Positions 35,937-44,805 of a stretch of DNA of 64,000 nucleotides are shown here, piece by piece. The stretch's first letter is position 1. Each line of letters starts with the position of its first letter. The notes under the pieces were generated by a model that saw nothing but the letters and a program-made list of their open reading frames with translations, had not been told where the DNA came from and did no database searches. The DNA lies in assembly GCA_964496125.1 (NCBI GenBank), contig CAZBXE010000004.1:1-64000 (forward strand). The letters run 5' to 3'. The position numbers and the translations under genes were made by a program. This DNA is from CAZBXE01 sp964496125 (GTDB lineage Bacteria; Chlamydiota; Chlamydiia; Chlamydiales; CAZBXE01).

Positions 35937-37238
35937 CTAGCTAACGGGGTAGAGAATCCCAACGACGTGGCTACGGAATATGCCGGTTGGAATGGCAGAA
36001 AGATGGCAGAAAACAGCCCTATCTTCCCCTGACTTTGTCCTGAAGAAAAGTTGGACTTTTGTCTCTTGTTTTTCAGCTGCGCGGGATAGAGCCATACGCC
36101 AATCGGCCATCCCATCTCGGAGAATATGGGGAAAGTCGTATATGAATTTATCAGGACCAAATCCTAAAAGGTCCTTAATTTCGTTGTTTACGAACAGGAG
36201 CTTGTTTTCCTTGAGAGAGTAGAGAAGGATAGGAAAGGAGCTTTCACCCCGAAAATTGTCAAAAAGGCGCCTTAGCTCGAGGGCGTGGTTGTCGGCAGAT
36301 AGCTCTTGGAACCGGGAGGTGGGGCTGGCAAAGTGGCTCCCTCCCGTGATTTTTTGAGCGATATCAATACATCTCTTAAGTTCCAGGGAGGCGTCTTGCC
36401 CTTTAGAGAGTCTAATGTCATTTTTGACTGAGAAGGGGACGGATGGGAGGGGGCTTTGTAAGGTGTGCTGTACAGGGATCGAATATTGTCTGGGGATAGG
36501 GAATTCTGCCTCTTTCGGGATCGGTTCGATCAAGGTCACGGGGGGCAGAGGCTCTACATATTGGTTCACTTCGACAAGAGTCTTGATTTCATAGCGCAGG
36601 TCTTTTACTTCCGCTTCCAGATCGGAGACCATTTGCTGTTTTCTTTGGATAACCTCTCTTTGTTCCCGGATGGTTTTTTGGTATTCCTCCAAGAAGATGC
36701 TCTTTTCATCTAGTTTTTCTTGGGAATTCTGCCTTTCAGCAAGCCTTTCCCTTCTTAAGCTTTCAATCTCTTGGAGCAGTTGTCTTTTTTCCCACTCCAA
36801 AGAGTCTCGGTCTCCTGTTTCAGGGGGGGGCTCTGGCATCACTTCAAGGAAAAATGTACCCCTTGGAAATGTTTTGACTCTCTCAAGAATATCTAAAAAT
36901 CCACCTATAGATTGTTCTTCTAACCAGGAATGCCTTTTCGTAGCTTCAAGAGCGTAGAGGCCTTCTGCCGCAGTGATAGGGGAGCTTAAGGTGGGGGGAG
37001 GGAGTGCTTGTTGCTTTGGTTTTGTGGCATGTACACCTTTTTCCCACACCCTAAGGGTAAGAAATAAAGCGCTAAAGCCAAGAGAGGAAAGTGCAATGGC
37101 TGTAAGAACAAAAGGCAATCGTTCGCTTAGAACCATGTTTTTTGCGGCCAAAATGCAAAAAAATCCCATGGGAAGAAGATAGCTGAGACCGATTGAAAAA
37201 AGCGTGATTTGCCGCAGGCTGACAGCGTTTTTTCTCAT
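35937..37238 (-). CDS. Membrane-anchored coiled-coil protein with C-terminal PAS-like domain
   Basis: A 433-residue protein. Two hydrophobic segments at residues 8-33 (LRQITLFSIGLSYLLPMGFFCILAA) and 39-64 anchor it; residues about 140-225 form a charged coiled coil (WEKRQLLQEIESLRRERLAERQ and LEAEVKDLRYEIKTLVEV). The C-terminus from about 335 has a PAS fold pattern (FPILLYSLKENKLLFVNNEIKDLLGFGPDKF then GILYPVS). No kinase or output domain follows. It may be a sensor or scaffold at the inner membrane. In Chlamydia an unassigned gene lies between rpoD and rpsT, and this protein occupies a comparable stretch; homology to it is my guess. Confidence 0.65.
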   Translation of the reverse strand: MRKNAVSLRQITLFSIGLSYLLPMGFFCILAAKNMVLSERLPFVLTAIALSSLGFSALFLTLRVWEKGVHATKPKQQALPPPTLSSPITAAEGLYALEATKRHSWLEEQSIGGFLDILERVKTFPRGTFFLEVMPEPPPETGDRDSLEWEKRQLLQEIESLRRERLAERQNSQEKLDEKSIFLEEYQKTIREQREVIQRKQQMVSDLEAEVKDLRYEIKTLVEVNQYVEPLPPVTLIEPIPKEAEFPIPRQYSIPVQHTLQSPLPSVPFSVKNDIRLSKGQDASLELKRCIDIAQKITGGSHFASPTSRFQELSADNHALELRRLFDNFRGESSFPILLYSLKENKLLFVNNEIKDLLGFGPDKFIYDFPHILRDGMADWRMALSRAAEKQETKVQLFFRTKSGEDRAVFCHLSAIPTGIFRSHVVGILYPVS

Positions 37239-37300
37239 GAGAGAGTAACTATAACCCCATTTTTAGAACACATTTGAATAGTACCACAGGGAGTCTGTTT

Positions 37301-38191
37301 TTACGCAATTTTTTTCGGTTGAAGATGAATTTGGATAGAGCTGACGGTTAGGTTTGCTCTTCTTGGGTTTTGAGCGGTTACTGGCTCAATGCAAACAAAA
37401 GATGCGCCCTTAGGATGGTAAAGCTGCCACCCGTTTTCCTGGGAGGGGCTTGTATAGGTAGTAATGAGCTGATGTTTTCCAGTCTCGAGGATAATTTTTG
37501 CAGATAGGGGGTCTGGATAGGGGTGGAAGGTAAAATCGGCGTCATTTTCAAGATTAAAAGAAAGCGTGTGATCATCAGTTTGGTTCCAATCGGGAGGGAT
37601 TGTTTTTTGTTCCAGTAGAGCGTAGTACTTTTTCTGCACTTGAGAGGTAACGGTCCCTTTGCCTCCTTCGAGGGCATAGTAGTAGTGAATACCTGCAATC
37701 GAATCTTTTTCGCTCACGCATGAAAGAGAAATTTTAAGACCATCGGGGTCTAATTTCGCATCCATGCGCATGTTAAAAGACATCCCCTCCAGCTGTGAAA
37801 GGGGTACATCGTTCCAGGTATCTTTTCCGGCAAGGTAGGCGGAGATAAAAGTGTCTGTGGATTTTGTTTTCCAGGGAGCAAAGCGCCCTATGCCATGGGG
37901 AAAGGGGTCTTGGATCCCTTTTTTCTCGAGAATGGCTATGTGGGGGAAGCGTTCCTTGTTTGGCAAGGGAGGCAAAATAGCAGGATTTCGCCTGTAAAAA
38001 TGGGGGCCGATCAGGGGACCTAGTCCTGCCCGTCTTTCTTCAAATTCAGGCCTTGTGCTTTGGTCGAGGATTTCTAAATCATCTAGCCTAAAACTGACGA
38101 GGGCCATCCCTTTGTCAGGCAAGAAAACAGCTTGTAGGGACTCTCCTAAAGGTGTTTTATTGGAAAGTTCTATTCGTTTGTCTTCCGACAT
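37301..38191 (-). CDS. Aldose 1-epimerase (mutarotase) superfamily protein
   Basis: A 296-residue beta-sandwich protein. The pattern GPLIGPHFYRR, FPHGIGRFAPWK (with the conserved His), DFTFHPYP and SFVCIEPVTAQNPR fits galactose-mutarotase or hexose-6-phosphate mutarotase proteins, which equilibrate sugar anomers. The start is taken at ATG 38191 (MSEDKRIEL), three codons after a TTG. The gene begins inside the 3' end of the DUF3592-like gene (35-base overlap) and so belongs to an rluA-like / DUF3592-like / mutarotase unit. The substrate cannot be assigned; glucose-6-phosphate imported from the host is a possibility. Confidence 0.65.
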   Translation of the reverse strand: MSEDKRIELSNKTPLGESLQAVFLPDKGMALVSFRLDDLEILDQSTRPEFEERRAGLGPLIGPHFYRRNPAILPPLPNKERFPHIAILEKKGIQDPFPHGIGRFAPWKTKSTDTFISAYLAGKDTWNDVPLSQLEGMSFNMRMDAKLDPDGLKISLSCVSEKDSIAGIHYYYALEGGKGTVTSQVQKKYYALLEQKTIPPDWNQTDDHTLSFNLENDADFTFHPYPDPLSAKIILETGKHQLITTYTSPSQENGWQLYHPKGASFVCIEPVTAQNPRRANLTVSSIQIHLQPKKIA

Positions 38192-38615
38192 AAAGTCCAA
38201 GTCCTAAGAAATAAAGCAGTAAAAGTAGCAGCAAGCAGCTTGTGGCTGATTCTTTAACGGGAAAGTGTTTTTGTAAAGCGGAAACTTGCGGATGTTTGGG
38301 ATCGAAGTAGATTCGTTGGGGCTTTTTCGTAAGTGAGGCAAGTTCGATTTCCACCCCTTTTGCACTGCGCGCATGGTGCTCTTTTGCTTGATCTTGTCCT
38401 TGATACGTGTGCCCTTTGTAGACAAAGGTATAGGTTGCAAGAGGGGCAAAGTGCTCCTCTGTGATTTCTTCTACGCCCCAAACAATAGAGGCAGGCTTTG
38501 TGGAGAGAGCGAGTTTGTTATACTGGATCAGTGAGACTGAAGCTCTTCCTAGGGAGAAAAGGGTTCCCAATGTGAGGAGGAGTAGAAAGAAGAGCCATAT
38601 TTTGTTCTTATGCAT
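38157..38615 (-). CDS. DUF3592-like membrane protein
   Basis: A 152-residue protein with an N-terminal membrane helix (KIWLFFLLLLTLGTLFSLG), an extracytoplasmic beta-rich domain (ATYTFVYKGHTYQGQDQ, RIYFDPKHPQVSAL) and a C-terminal helix (ATSCLLLLLLLYFLGLGLYVG). This is the layout of DUF3592 proteins, whose function is unknown. The start at 38615 (MHKNKIW) follows AAAGG closely; an adjacent ATG at 38618 is equally possible, while a longer frame to 38711 would run 100 bases into the preceding gene. It overlaps both neighbours. Confidence 0.65.
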   Translation of the reverse strand: MHKNKIWLFFLLLLTLGTLFSLGRASVSLIQYNKLALSTKPASIVWGVEEITEEHFAPLATYTFVYKGHTYQGQDQAKEHHARSAKGVEIELASLTKKPQRIYFDPKHPQVSALQKHFPVKESATSCLLLLLLLYFLGLGLYVGRQTNRTFQ

Positions 38616-39459
38616 CATCCCTTTCTTGATAACGGAAAACTTTTTGAAAAGAAAGGGGTACATCTGATGTAAAAGACATTTTTTTCTTTGTAATGGGGTG
38701 GTCAAAGACAAGCCTAAAAGCGTGGAGACCTAGCCTGTGGAGGGGGTTTGAAGTAGCGCCATATAGCTTATCGCCAACGACGGGGTTTCCTGATTCTTTG
38801 CAGTGCACGCGGATTTGGTGCTTCTTCCCAGTTTCAAGAGATAATTTGAGAAGAGAATATTTTTTTGAGGTCTTGAGGAGTGTGAAATGCGTGACAGCTC
38901 TCTTGCCAACAAGGGGGTCATCCGTTGTGTGCACTTTGTAGTTTTTATCCTCTACTAGGTAGCTTTCCCAGGTACCGGCTTTTTCATGGACCCTTCCCTC
39001 GACGATCGCTAGATATTCCCTTGTGATCGCGTGCGCTGCAAATGTCTCTTTGAGCACTTCCTTTGCTTCGTCTGAAAGGGCAAAGAGAAGGATGCCCGAG
39101 GTTCCCTGGTCGAGCCGGTGCACGGGGAAGACCCTTTTACCGGGGAAGCGGTCTTTGAGGGCCTGATGGAGCGTTTCCACTTTGGTAAAATGGGTGGCAA
39201 CCGTTAGGAGTCCTTCTGGCTTTTCCACAACGGCTATGTGGGGGTCGTGGTAGAGGAGGTTGATGCCTTCGTCCGAGAGGGGCTCTTTCTTTCCTGAGAG
39301 GGCTACCTTTTGTTTTGGGCCCACCTTCTGCGCAGGGATCGTGACAGGTAGGCCATCGAGGGTGACCCTACCGTTCTTGATCCAGGATCTAAGAGCGGAT
39401 TTAGAGGAATCGGGATAGAGTTTTTGAAGGGCATCTAGGAGGGTGGATTCTTCTTGCAT
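38608..39459 (-). CDS. RluA-family 23S rRNA/tRNA pseudouridine synthase
   Basis: A 283-residue pseudouridine synthase. Residues 1-55 form an S4 RNA-binding domain (SALRSWIKNGRVTLDGLPV), followed by the RluA catalytic domain with HRLDQGTSGILLFA (catalytic Asp at D117), AIVEGRV, TLLKTSKKYSLLKLSLETGKKHQIRVH and NPVVGDKLYG. These are RluA/RluC/RluD signatures; which uridines it modifies is unclear. It is divergent from rpsT and heads a three-gene overlapping unit. Confidence 0.9.
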   Translation of the reverse strand: MQEESTLLDALQKLYPDSSKSALRSWIKNGRVTLDGLPVTIPAQKVGPKQKVALSGKKEPLSDEGINLLYHDPHIAVVEKPEGLLTVATHFTKVETLHQALKDRFPGKRVFPVHRLDQGTSGILLFALSDEAKEVLKETFAAHAITREYLAIVEGRVHEKAGTWESYLVEDKNYKVHTTDDPLVGKRAVTHFTLLKTSKKYSLLKLSLETGKKHQIRVHCKESGNPVVGDKLYGATSNPLHRLGLHAFRLVFDHPITKKKMSFTSDVPLSFQKVFRYQERDDA

Positions 39460-39467
39460 GATTCACT

Positions 39468-39496
39468 TTGACTTAATCTTGGGCTTTCAGTATAGT
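39468..39496 (+). promoter_or_regulatory. Promoter of rpsT
   Basis: TTGACT (39468-39473), a 17-base spacer and TATAGT (39491-39496) form a near-consensus sigma-70 promoter; start near 39503 gives a leader of about 44 bases before the rpsT ATG. Confidence 0.7.
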
Positions 39497-39546
39497 ATCT
39501 TCTTGATATACATGCTATAAAGAAATCCGATTAAGATTGAGGAAAA

Positions 39547-39843
39547 ATGGCTGAGACAGACAAAAAAGACCAAGTTAAGAAGACAAAACGCCCCACAGCC
39601 GAGAAGAGAGTGCTGCAGACTTTAAAGCGTCAGGGTGTAAATCAAATGTTTAAATCACGCGTGAAAACTGCAATCCGCCGTTTTGAGGATTTGCGTAAGC
39701 AAGGTTCTACTTCTCAAGTAAAAGAGCAGCTGGATGAAGTTTACAGTTTGATGGACAAAGGTGAGAAGCGCGGAGTTTTCAAGGGCAACAAAGCTAGCCG
39801 TACAAAATCCCGTTTAGCTGCAAAAGTTGCATCTCAAAAATAG
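39547..39843 (+). CDS. rpsT: 30S ribosomal protein S20
   Basis: A 98-residue, very basic small-subunit protein. The core pattern KRVLQTLKRQGVNQMFKSRVKTAIRRFEDL followed by GVFKGNKASRTKSRLAAKV is that of S20, which binds 16S rRNA helices in the body of the 30S subunit. The N-terminal stretch (MAETDKKDQVKKTKRPTAEK) is somewhat longer than in E. coli. GAGGA lies six bases before the ATG. It is a monocistronic unit under its own promoter, near rpoD as in Chlamydia. Confidence 0.95.
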   Translation: MAETDKKDQVKKTKRPTAEKRVLQTLKRQGVNQMFKSRVKTAIRRFEDLRKQGSTSQVKEQLDEVYSLMDKGEKRGVFKGNKASRTKSRLAAKVASQK

Positions 39844-39903
39844 ATTTTTCTGGCTAGAGTTGTCTATCCTATCCAGAAACACAGGTTAACGGAAAATTTG
39901 CTG

Positions 39904-41571
39904 ATGAGACATTTTAGAGTCTTTCTAGTTGTTTTTCTTCTGATTTTCCAAGTTGCAGTTGCAACAGAGGAAGAGAGGGCCCCAGATCGCACGGAGATGA
40001 TCCCAATGCGAGATGGCGTCGAGTTGCCCACAGATCTCTACTTCCCAGCTGAAGGAAAGGATGATCTGCCTTGCATTCTTGTTCGAACGCCTGCAGGTCG
40101 GAGAAAGTACTGGAAAGAGTTTGTTGAGCTTACAAAGTATGGCTATGTCGTAGCCATCCAAGATACAAGAAGTACGCTTGAGCAAACAGAACCAGCCCTT
40201 CCTTTTACCTCTGATGGTTGGCACAGCAAGCAAGATGGTTACGATGCCGTTGAGTGGCTGGCTAAGCAGCCTTTTACGAATGGCAAAGTGGGTACAATGG
40301 GATACTCAGCTTTAGGTATCACCCAAAACCTACTTGCCCCCTCTGCACCGCCTAGCTTGAAATGTCAATTTATCTGTGTAGCTGCTGCGAGCATTTATGA
40401 TCACGCCATGTTTCCAAGTGGGAAGTTTTTGAAGGATCAAGTCGAGGGGTGGCTTGGGCAATACTCCAAAGATGAAAATGCGATTTACTATGTCCTTTCG
40501 CAAAAAAGCAACCCAACGTTTTGGGAAAAATTCGACGCACTCAGACAAGCACACCGCGTTAAGGTACCAGGCCTTCATATGGGCGGTTGGTATGACACTT
40601 TCTCGCAAGGAACGATCGATAGTTTTGTCACAAGGCAAACCTTTGGCGGTACGGGGGCACGAGGCCACCAGAAGCTTGTCATGGGTCCCTGGGAACATTT
40701 CTGGCCTAAATCAACAGATCTCGGCGATTTTAAGGTTCCTTCTACCGGCAATTACCCCCCCGTTGATTTTAGTCCCAAATCATGGTTCGACTACCATTTG
40801 AAGGGGGAGCACAATGCAATTGCTTCCATGAAGCCTGTGACATACTATGTGATGGGACCCTTCGATGGTTCCGAGTCGAGTGGAAATGTGTGGCGTTCAG
40901 CAGATAAGTGGCCTGTGCCCTCAGAAAAAGTTTCTCTCTACTTGGACGCAGGTGGAATGTTGCAAAATGCAGTGACTGCTGTTAAGCCAGGATCTCTGCC
41001 CTTTATGTCCGACCCAAATCATCCTGTGCCAACGATTGGTGGTCGAAACCTCTTTATGAAATCAGGTCCTATGGACCAAAGGCCGATTGAAGAGCGAGAG
41101 GATGTGCTTGTATTTACTACGGATACATTAACAGAAGATGTGGAAGTGACAGGAAGACTGGCAGCAGAGTTGTTTCTAACCTCGAATCAAAAATCAACGG
41201 ATGTGGCCATTCGTCTTACGGATGTCTATCCCGATGGGAGAAGCATTTTGATTGCAGATGGCATTGCAGAAGTAAAACTGCCATCATGGCGTAGATTTCT
41301 CCGTAGTGGAAAAGAAATTTCTCATCCCGTTGCTGTAGAGCTCGATCTATGGTCGACAAGTATTGTATTTGCCAAAGGGCATAAGATTCGTATTTCTATT
41401 TCCGGCTCTAATTACCCCCGCTTCGACAAGAACCTGCACTGCTCTGAAGAAGAGGCAAAGCAAGGCAAGTGCAATATCGCGCGTAATGTGGTGTATTTTG
41501 GAAGGTCTTATCCTTCGCGCATGATTCTTCCCATTGTTCGTGTTGGCGACCGCTGGCTCGTCAAAAATTAG
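39904..41571 (+). CDS. Secreted CocE/NonD-family (X-Pro dipeptidyl-peptidase S15) hydrolase
   Basis: A 555-residue exported hydrolase. The signal peptide is MRHFRVFLVVFLLIFQVAVA, starting at ATG 39904 rather than a TTG two codons earlier. The alpha/beta-hydrolase core begins with MRDGVELPTDLYFPAEG, has the nucleophile in GTMGYSALG (S135) and continues with PGLHMGGWYDTFSQGTIDSF, giving the S15-type acid. The C-terminal jelly-roll domain (LVFTTDTLTEDVEVTGRLAAELFLTSNQKSTDVAIRLTDVYPDGRS, in pieces) and IRISISGSNYPRFDKN match CocE. Such enzymes cleave esters or N-acyl bonds; the substrate is unknown. Unusual in obligate intracellular bacteria. Confidence 0.88.
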   Translation: MRHFRVFLVVFLLIFQVAVATEEERAPDRTEMIPMRDGVELPTDLYFPAEGKDDLPCILVRTPAGRRKYWKEFVELTKYGYVVAIQDTRSTLEQTEPALPFTSDGWHSKQDGYDAVEWLAKQPFTNGKVGTMGYSALGITQNLLAPSAPPSLKCQFICVAAASIYDHAMFPSGKFLKDQVEGWLGQYSKDENAIYYVLSQKSNPTFWEKFDALRQAHRVKVPGLHMGGWYDTFSQGTIDSFVTRQTFGGTGARGHQKLVMGPWEHFWPKSTDLGDFKVPSTGNYPPVDFSPKSWFDYHLKGEHNAIASMKPVTYYVMGPFDGSESSGNVWRSADKWPVPSEKVSLYLDAGGMLQNAVTAVKPGSLPFMSDPNHPVPTIGGRNLFMKSGPMDQRPIEEREDVLVFTTDTLTEDVEVTGRLAAELFLTSNQKSTDVAIRLTDVYPDGRSILIADGIAEVKLPSWRRFLRSGKEISHPVAVELDLWSTSIVFAKGHKIRISISGSNYPRFDKNLHCSEEEAKQGKCNIARNVVYFGRSYPSRMILPIVRVGDRWLVKN

Positions 41572-41586
41572 TTCGCCGGTTTCTGT

Positions 41587-42807
41587 TTAGGTCCGCCGCA
41601 GTTTTGATACAGTTTCTTGCAGGGAAGTGATGAAGAAGTCAATCTCTTCAGGTGTATTATAGAATGTAAGGGAAGCGCGGAGACTTGCTTCCACGCCAAA
41701 CCTGCGCATCGTCGGTTGCGCGCAGTGGTGCCCTGTACGCACGGCTATCCCCTTTAGATCTAAAAGAGATCCCACATCAAAAGGATGTGCTCCTTCGATC
41801 ACAAAGGTTGTAAGAGCCCCTTTTTCCTTAGCTGTTCCTAGAATTCGTAGGCCTGGTATCGATTTTAACTTTGCTTCCATGTACAGATGGAGCGTTTTTT
41901 CAACCTTGTAGATATTTTCAAGGCCCAGAGCCTCGAGATAATCGAGGGCAGCTCCCAGGCCAATGACCTCGGTAATCATAGGCGTACCCGCCTCAAACTT
42001 GAGGGGGATTGTGTTATACGTTGTCTTTTCAAAAGTCACAGTCTCAATCATATCGCCGCCCCCTTGGGTTGGAGGCATCTTTTCGAGGAGTTCTGCTTTC
42101 CCATAGAGAATGCCGACACCTGTCGGACCGCATGCTTTGTGGGGAGAAAAGACCAAGAAATCGCAATTTAAATCCTGCACATCAAGGGGCAGATGGGGGG
42201 CGCTTTGTGCAGCATCAATTAAGACTTTGGCTCCCTTGTTGTGAGCAGGTGTAATGATTTCCTTGATAGGATTTATCGTGCCGAGAGTATTGGAAATATG
42301 TGCGATAGCAACAAGTTTTATGCGCGGTGTAAGATGTGAGTGAAATTTTTCTAAGTCCAGTTCTCCTGTATCTGTCACAGGACAGGCAACAAGTCTTGCC
42401 CCCTTTTCTTCACACGCCATTTGCCAGGGGACAATATTGGCATGATGTTCCATCTCTGTGATGAGAACTTCATCCCCCTCTTGAAGAAATGTCTTTCCAA
42501 AGGAGGAGGCCACCGTATTGATCGATTCGGTTGTTCCCCTCGTAAAGATGATCTCTTCTTGTTTTTGTGCATTTAGGAATTTTTGCACCTTTTCTCGTAC
42601 CTTGCCATATTCATAGGTCGCACGCGCTGAGAGGTGGTAGAGTGCTCTATGGACAGTGCCATAATTTTCCCTAAGGAAGTGATTCATTGCCTCAATGACC
42701 ACATGGGGTTTTTGGGAGGTAGCGGCTGAGTCGAGGTAGATTAATGGATAGCCATGCACTTTTTGCTGTAAAATGGGAAAATCTTTTCTGACTTTCGCAG
42801 GATTCAT
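41587..42807 (-). CDS. sufS: Cysteine desulfurase SufS
   Basis: A 406-residue PLP-dependent class V aminotransferase that takes sulfur from cysteine for Fe-S cluster assembly. The PLP lysine lies in FSPHKACGPTGVG, and the persulfide-forming cysteine in VRTGHHCAQPTMRRFG. The start ATG 42807 (MNPAKVRKDFPI) overlaps the sufD stop by four bases (ATGA) and is preferred to a longer frame that would run 70 bases into sufD. It is last in sufB-sufC-sufD-sufS. A SufE or SufU sulfur acceptor is not in this window. Confidence 0.95.
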   Translation of the reverse strand: MNPAKVRKDFPILQQKVHGYPLIYLDSAATSQKPHVVIEAMNHFLRENYGTVHRALYHLSARATYEYGKVREKVQKFLNAQKQEEIIFTRGTTESINTVASSFGKTFLQEGDEVLITEMEHHANIVPWQMACEEKGARLVACPVTDTGELDLEKFHSHLTPRIKLVAIAHISNTLGTINPIKEIITPAHNKGAKVLIDAAQSAPHLPLDVQDLNCDFLVFSPHKACGPTGVGILYGKAELLEKMPPTQGGGDMIETVTFEKTTYNTIPLKFEAGTPMITEVIGLGAALDYLEALGLENIYKVEKTLHLYMEAKLKSIPGLRILGTAKEKGALTTFVIEGAHPFDVGSLLDLKGIAVRTGHHCAQPTMRRFGVEASLRASLTFYNTPEEIDFFITSLQETVSKLRRT

Positions 42808-44066
42808 TTTAGCAGTGTTGTGAAGAGATTTTGTAAACTTGGGTGCTTGAGGCGGTCTAATATCTGCTGGCAAAAACCACGGATAAGGATTTCTTTTGCT
42901 TCTTTCTCCGGAAGGCCTCGAGCGCGCAGGTAAAAGAGGTGGTCTTTCTTCAATTGTCCAATGGTAGCACCATGGGAGGCTTTTACATCTCCATTGAAAA
43001 TCTCAAGGTTAGGTTTGCTATCTGCATGCGCATTAGCACTTAAGAGCAGATTGTTATTGAGCTGATAGGCAGAGGTTTTTTCAGCTTCCTTTTGCACCAA
43101 AATCTTCCCTTCAAAGCTAGAAGAGCTGTTGTCAAAGAGAACGTTCTTAAAGAGCTGCTCCGAGCGGCAGTTCGGTGCCTTATGGTCGATGAGGATATGT
43201 ACATGTGCCTCCCTTTTTTCCCTGAGCAGAGCCATCCCTTGTAACAAGACTTCTGCGTTTTCCTCTTCGAGAGAAATCCTGATATCTTGTCTGTCCGTTG
43301 CACTTCCATTCGTGATGTGGGTGGAGGTGAATTTTGCATCTCTTTTTAAGGAGGCTCTTGTCGCACTTAAGTGCCAAAGGTCAGCGAGGGGTTCCAGGCA
43401 TACTTTTGTTTCTTCGACCCTGGCTCCGGCATCCAGTTCATAGTGCATGACATCGGAGAGAAACCCGCTTCCTGACTTTGCATTGACAGTAGAGATGATT
43501 TCGGCAGAGGCTTCTCTTCCTGCAAAAAGTTGTACCCGAGGCATCATCATCATGTTTTTGTGGTCAGCATCGATCACCTGTAAGATCTGGATAGGGCGCT
43601 CCACAACACAGCCAGGGGGTAGATAGATAAATACGCCTCCTGGGTGAAGAGCGGCATTTGCAAGGGCAAAAGGGTCCACCTCTTCTTGCATCCCCTTTTT
43701 CCATTGTTTCTGCAAGAAGAGCCCAAAGGTATTTTCAGCTTTTTTGAGATCAGAGATGATGACCTTGCTGGGTAGTCCCCCTGTGTTGGATAGACTTTTG
43801 ACAAAATGTCCATTGATGAAAACAAGGTAGCTCTCCTCACACTCGGGGTAGACGTAGGGAGAGAGGGCATTTGCAGTAACTGGTGTAAGCTCTGGGAGCG
43901 TAAGGGAGAGGGCATTTAGTTTCGTTAAACGGAGATAGCGGAAGGCCTCATGCTCTTTGGTCGGCAGGCCAATTTGCAACATCTTTTCAAAAGCTTGCCT
44001 CTTTTCTTTGGGGGGCGAGCTTTTTTCAAAGAGCTCTTGAAGTGAAGTTTCTAGCACGCTTTGCAT
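42804..44066 (-). CDS. sufD: Fe-S cluster assembly protein SufD
   Basis: A 420-residue subunit of the SufBC2D scaffold. The C-terminal beta-helix and tail are typical: LNNNLLLSANAHADSKPNLEIFNGDVKASHGATIGQL, then FYLRARGLPEKEAKEILIRGFCQ, shared with SufB. It partners SufB and SufC in building Fe-S clusters in the cytoplasm, a candidate supply for the aconitase and DinG clusters encoded in this window. It overlaps sufC by 16 bases and sufS by 4. Confidence 0.93.
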   Translation of the reverse strand: MQSVLETSLQELFEKSSPPKEKRQAFEKMLQIGLPTKEHEAFRYLRLTKLNALSLTLPELTPVTANALSPYVYPECEESYLVFINGHFVKSLSNTGGLPSKVIISDLKKAENTFGLFLQKQWKKGMQEEVDPFALANAALHPGGVFIYLPPGCVVERPIQILQVIDADHKNMMMMPRVQLFAGREASAEIISTVNAKSGSGFLSDVMHYELDAGARVEETKVCLEPLADLWHLSATRASLKRDAKFTSTHITNGSATDRQDIRISLEEENAEVLLQGMALLREKREAHVHILIDHKAPNCRSEQLFKNVLFDNSSSSFEGKILVQKEAEKTSAYQLNNNLLLSANAHADSKPNLEIFNGDVKASHGATIGQLKKDHLFYLRARGLPEKEAKEILIRGFCQQILDRLKHPSLQNLFTTLLK

Positions 44067-44803
44067 GCTTTTGCTCCTCCGTATCCTCTTTCTTCGACTT
44101 GGAGAGCAAGCTCTGGTCCTCCGGAGGAGACAATTTTCCCCTCTGCCATGATGTGCACAAAGTGGGGTTTAATATAACTTAATAGTCTTTGATAGTGAGT
44201 GATCAGTAGCAGCCCCATGTTAGGATTCATAAGGGTGTTTACACCTTTTGCCACAATCCGCATTGCATCCACATCGAGACCTGAGTCTGTTTCATCGAGC
44301 ACTGCCATTTGGGGGGTGAGAACTGCCATTTGGAGAATTTCGTTTCTTTTCTTTTCCCCTCCTGAAAATCCTTCGTTTAGATTCCTCTCTTTAAACTCAG
44401 GTTTTATTTCCATCTGCTGCATCTTTTCTTCAAGAAGCAAGGAGAATTCTTGCTGGGAGAGTTCTTTTTTTTCTTCTGCTTTTCTTTTTGCATTCAAAGC
44501 TGCAAAGAGAAACTGCTGGTTTGTGACTCCTGCTATCTCTACGGGGTACTGAAAACTCATGAAAAGGCCAAGGTGAGCCCTTTCTTCTGGGTCGAGTTCA
44601 AGAAGATCCTTGCCTTGGAAGAGAATTGTCCCACCTGTGATGTCATAAGCTGGATCTCCCGCAAGAATACGGGCAAGGGTAGACTTTCCAGCGCCATTTG
44701 GGCCCATAATTGCATGAATCTCCCCGGCTTTTATCCGTAGGTTGACCCCTTTAAGGATAGGAATACTTTCTACTTCTGCTTGTAAGTCAATTATATCTAA
44801 CAT
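44051..44803 (-). CDS. sufC: Fe-S cluster assembly ATPase SufC
   Basis: A 250-residue ABC-type ATPase. Walker A is GPNGAGKSTLARIL, the Q-loop is in FMSFQYPVEIAGVTN, the signature is GFSGGEKKRNEILQM and Walker B MAVLDETDSGLDVD. SufC powers the SufBC2D scaffold and does not belong to a membrane transporter. It starts two bases after the sufB stop, and its end overlaps sufD by 16 bases. Confidence 0.96.
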   Translation of the reverse strand: MLDIIDLQAEVESIPILKGVNLRIKAGEIHAIMGPNGAGKSTLARILAGDPAYDITGGTILFQGKDLLELDPEERAHLGLFMSFQYPVEIAGVTNQQFLFAALNAKRKAEEKKELSQQEFSLLLEEKMQQMEIKPEFKERNLNEGFSGGEKKRNEILQMAVLTPQMAVLDETDSGLDVDAMRIVAKGVNTLMNPNMGLLLITHYQRLLSYIKPHFVHIMAEGKIVSSGGPELALQVEERGYGGAKACKAC

Positions 44804-44805
44804 GT

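Noticed and set aside
38619..38711. Longer start for the DUF3592-like protein
   Set aside because: It would overlap the pseudouridine synthase gene by 104 bases and move the membrane helix away from the N-terminus.
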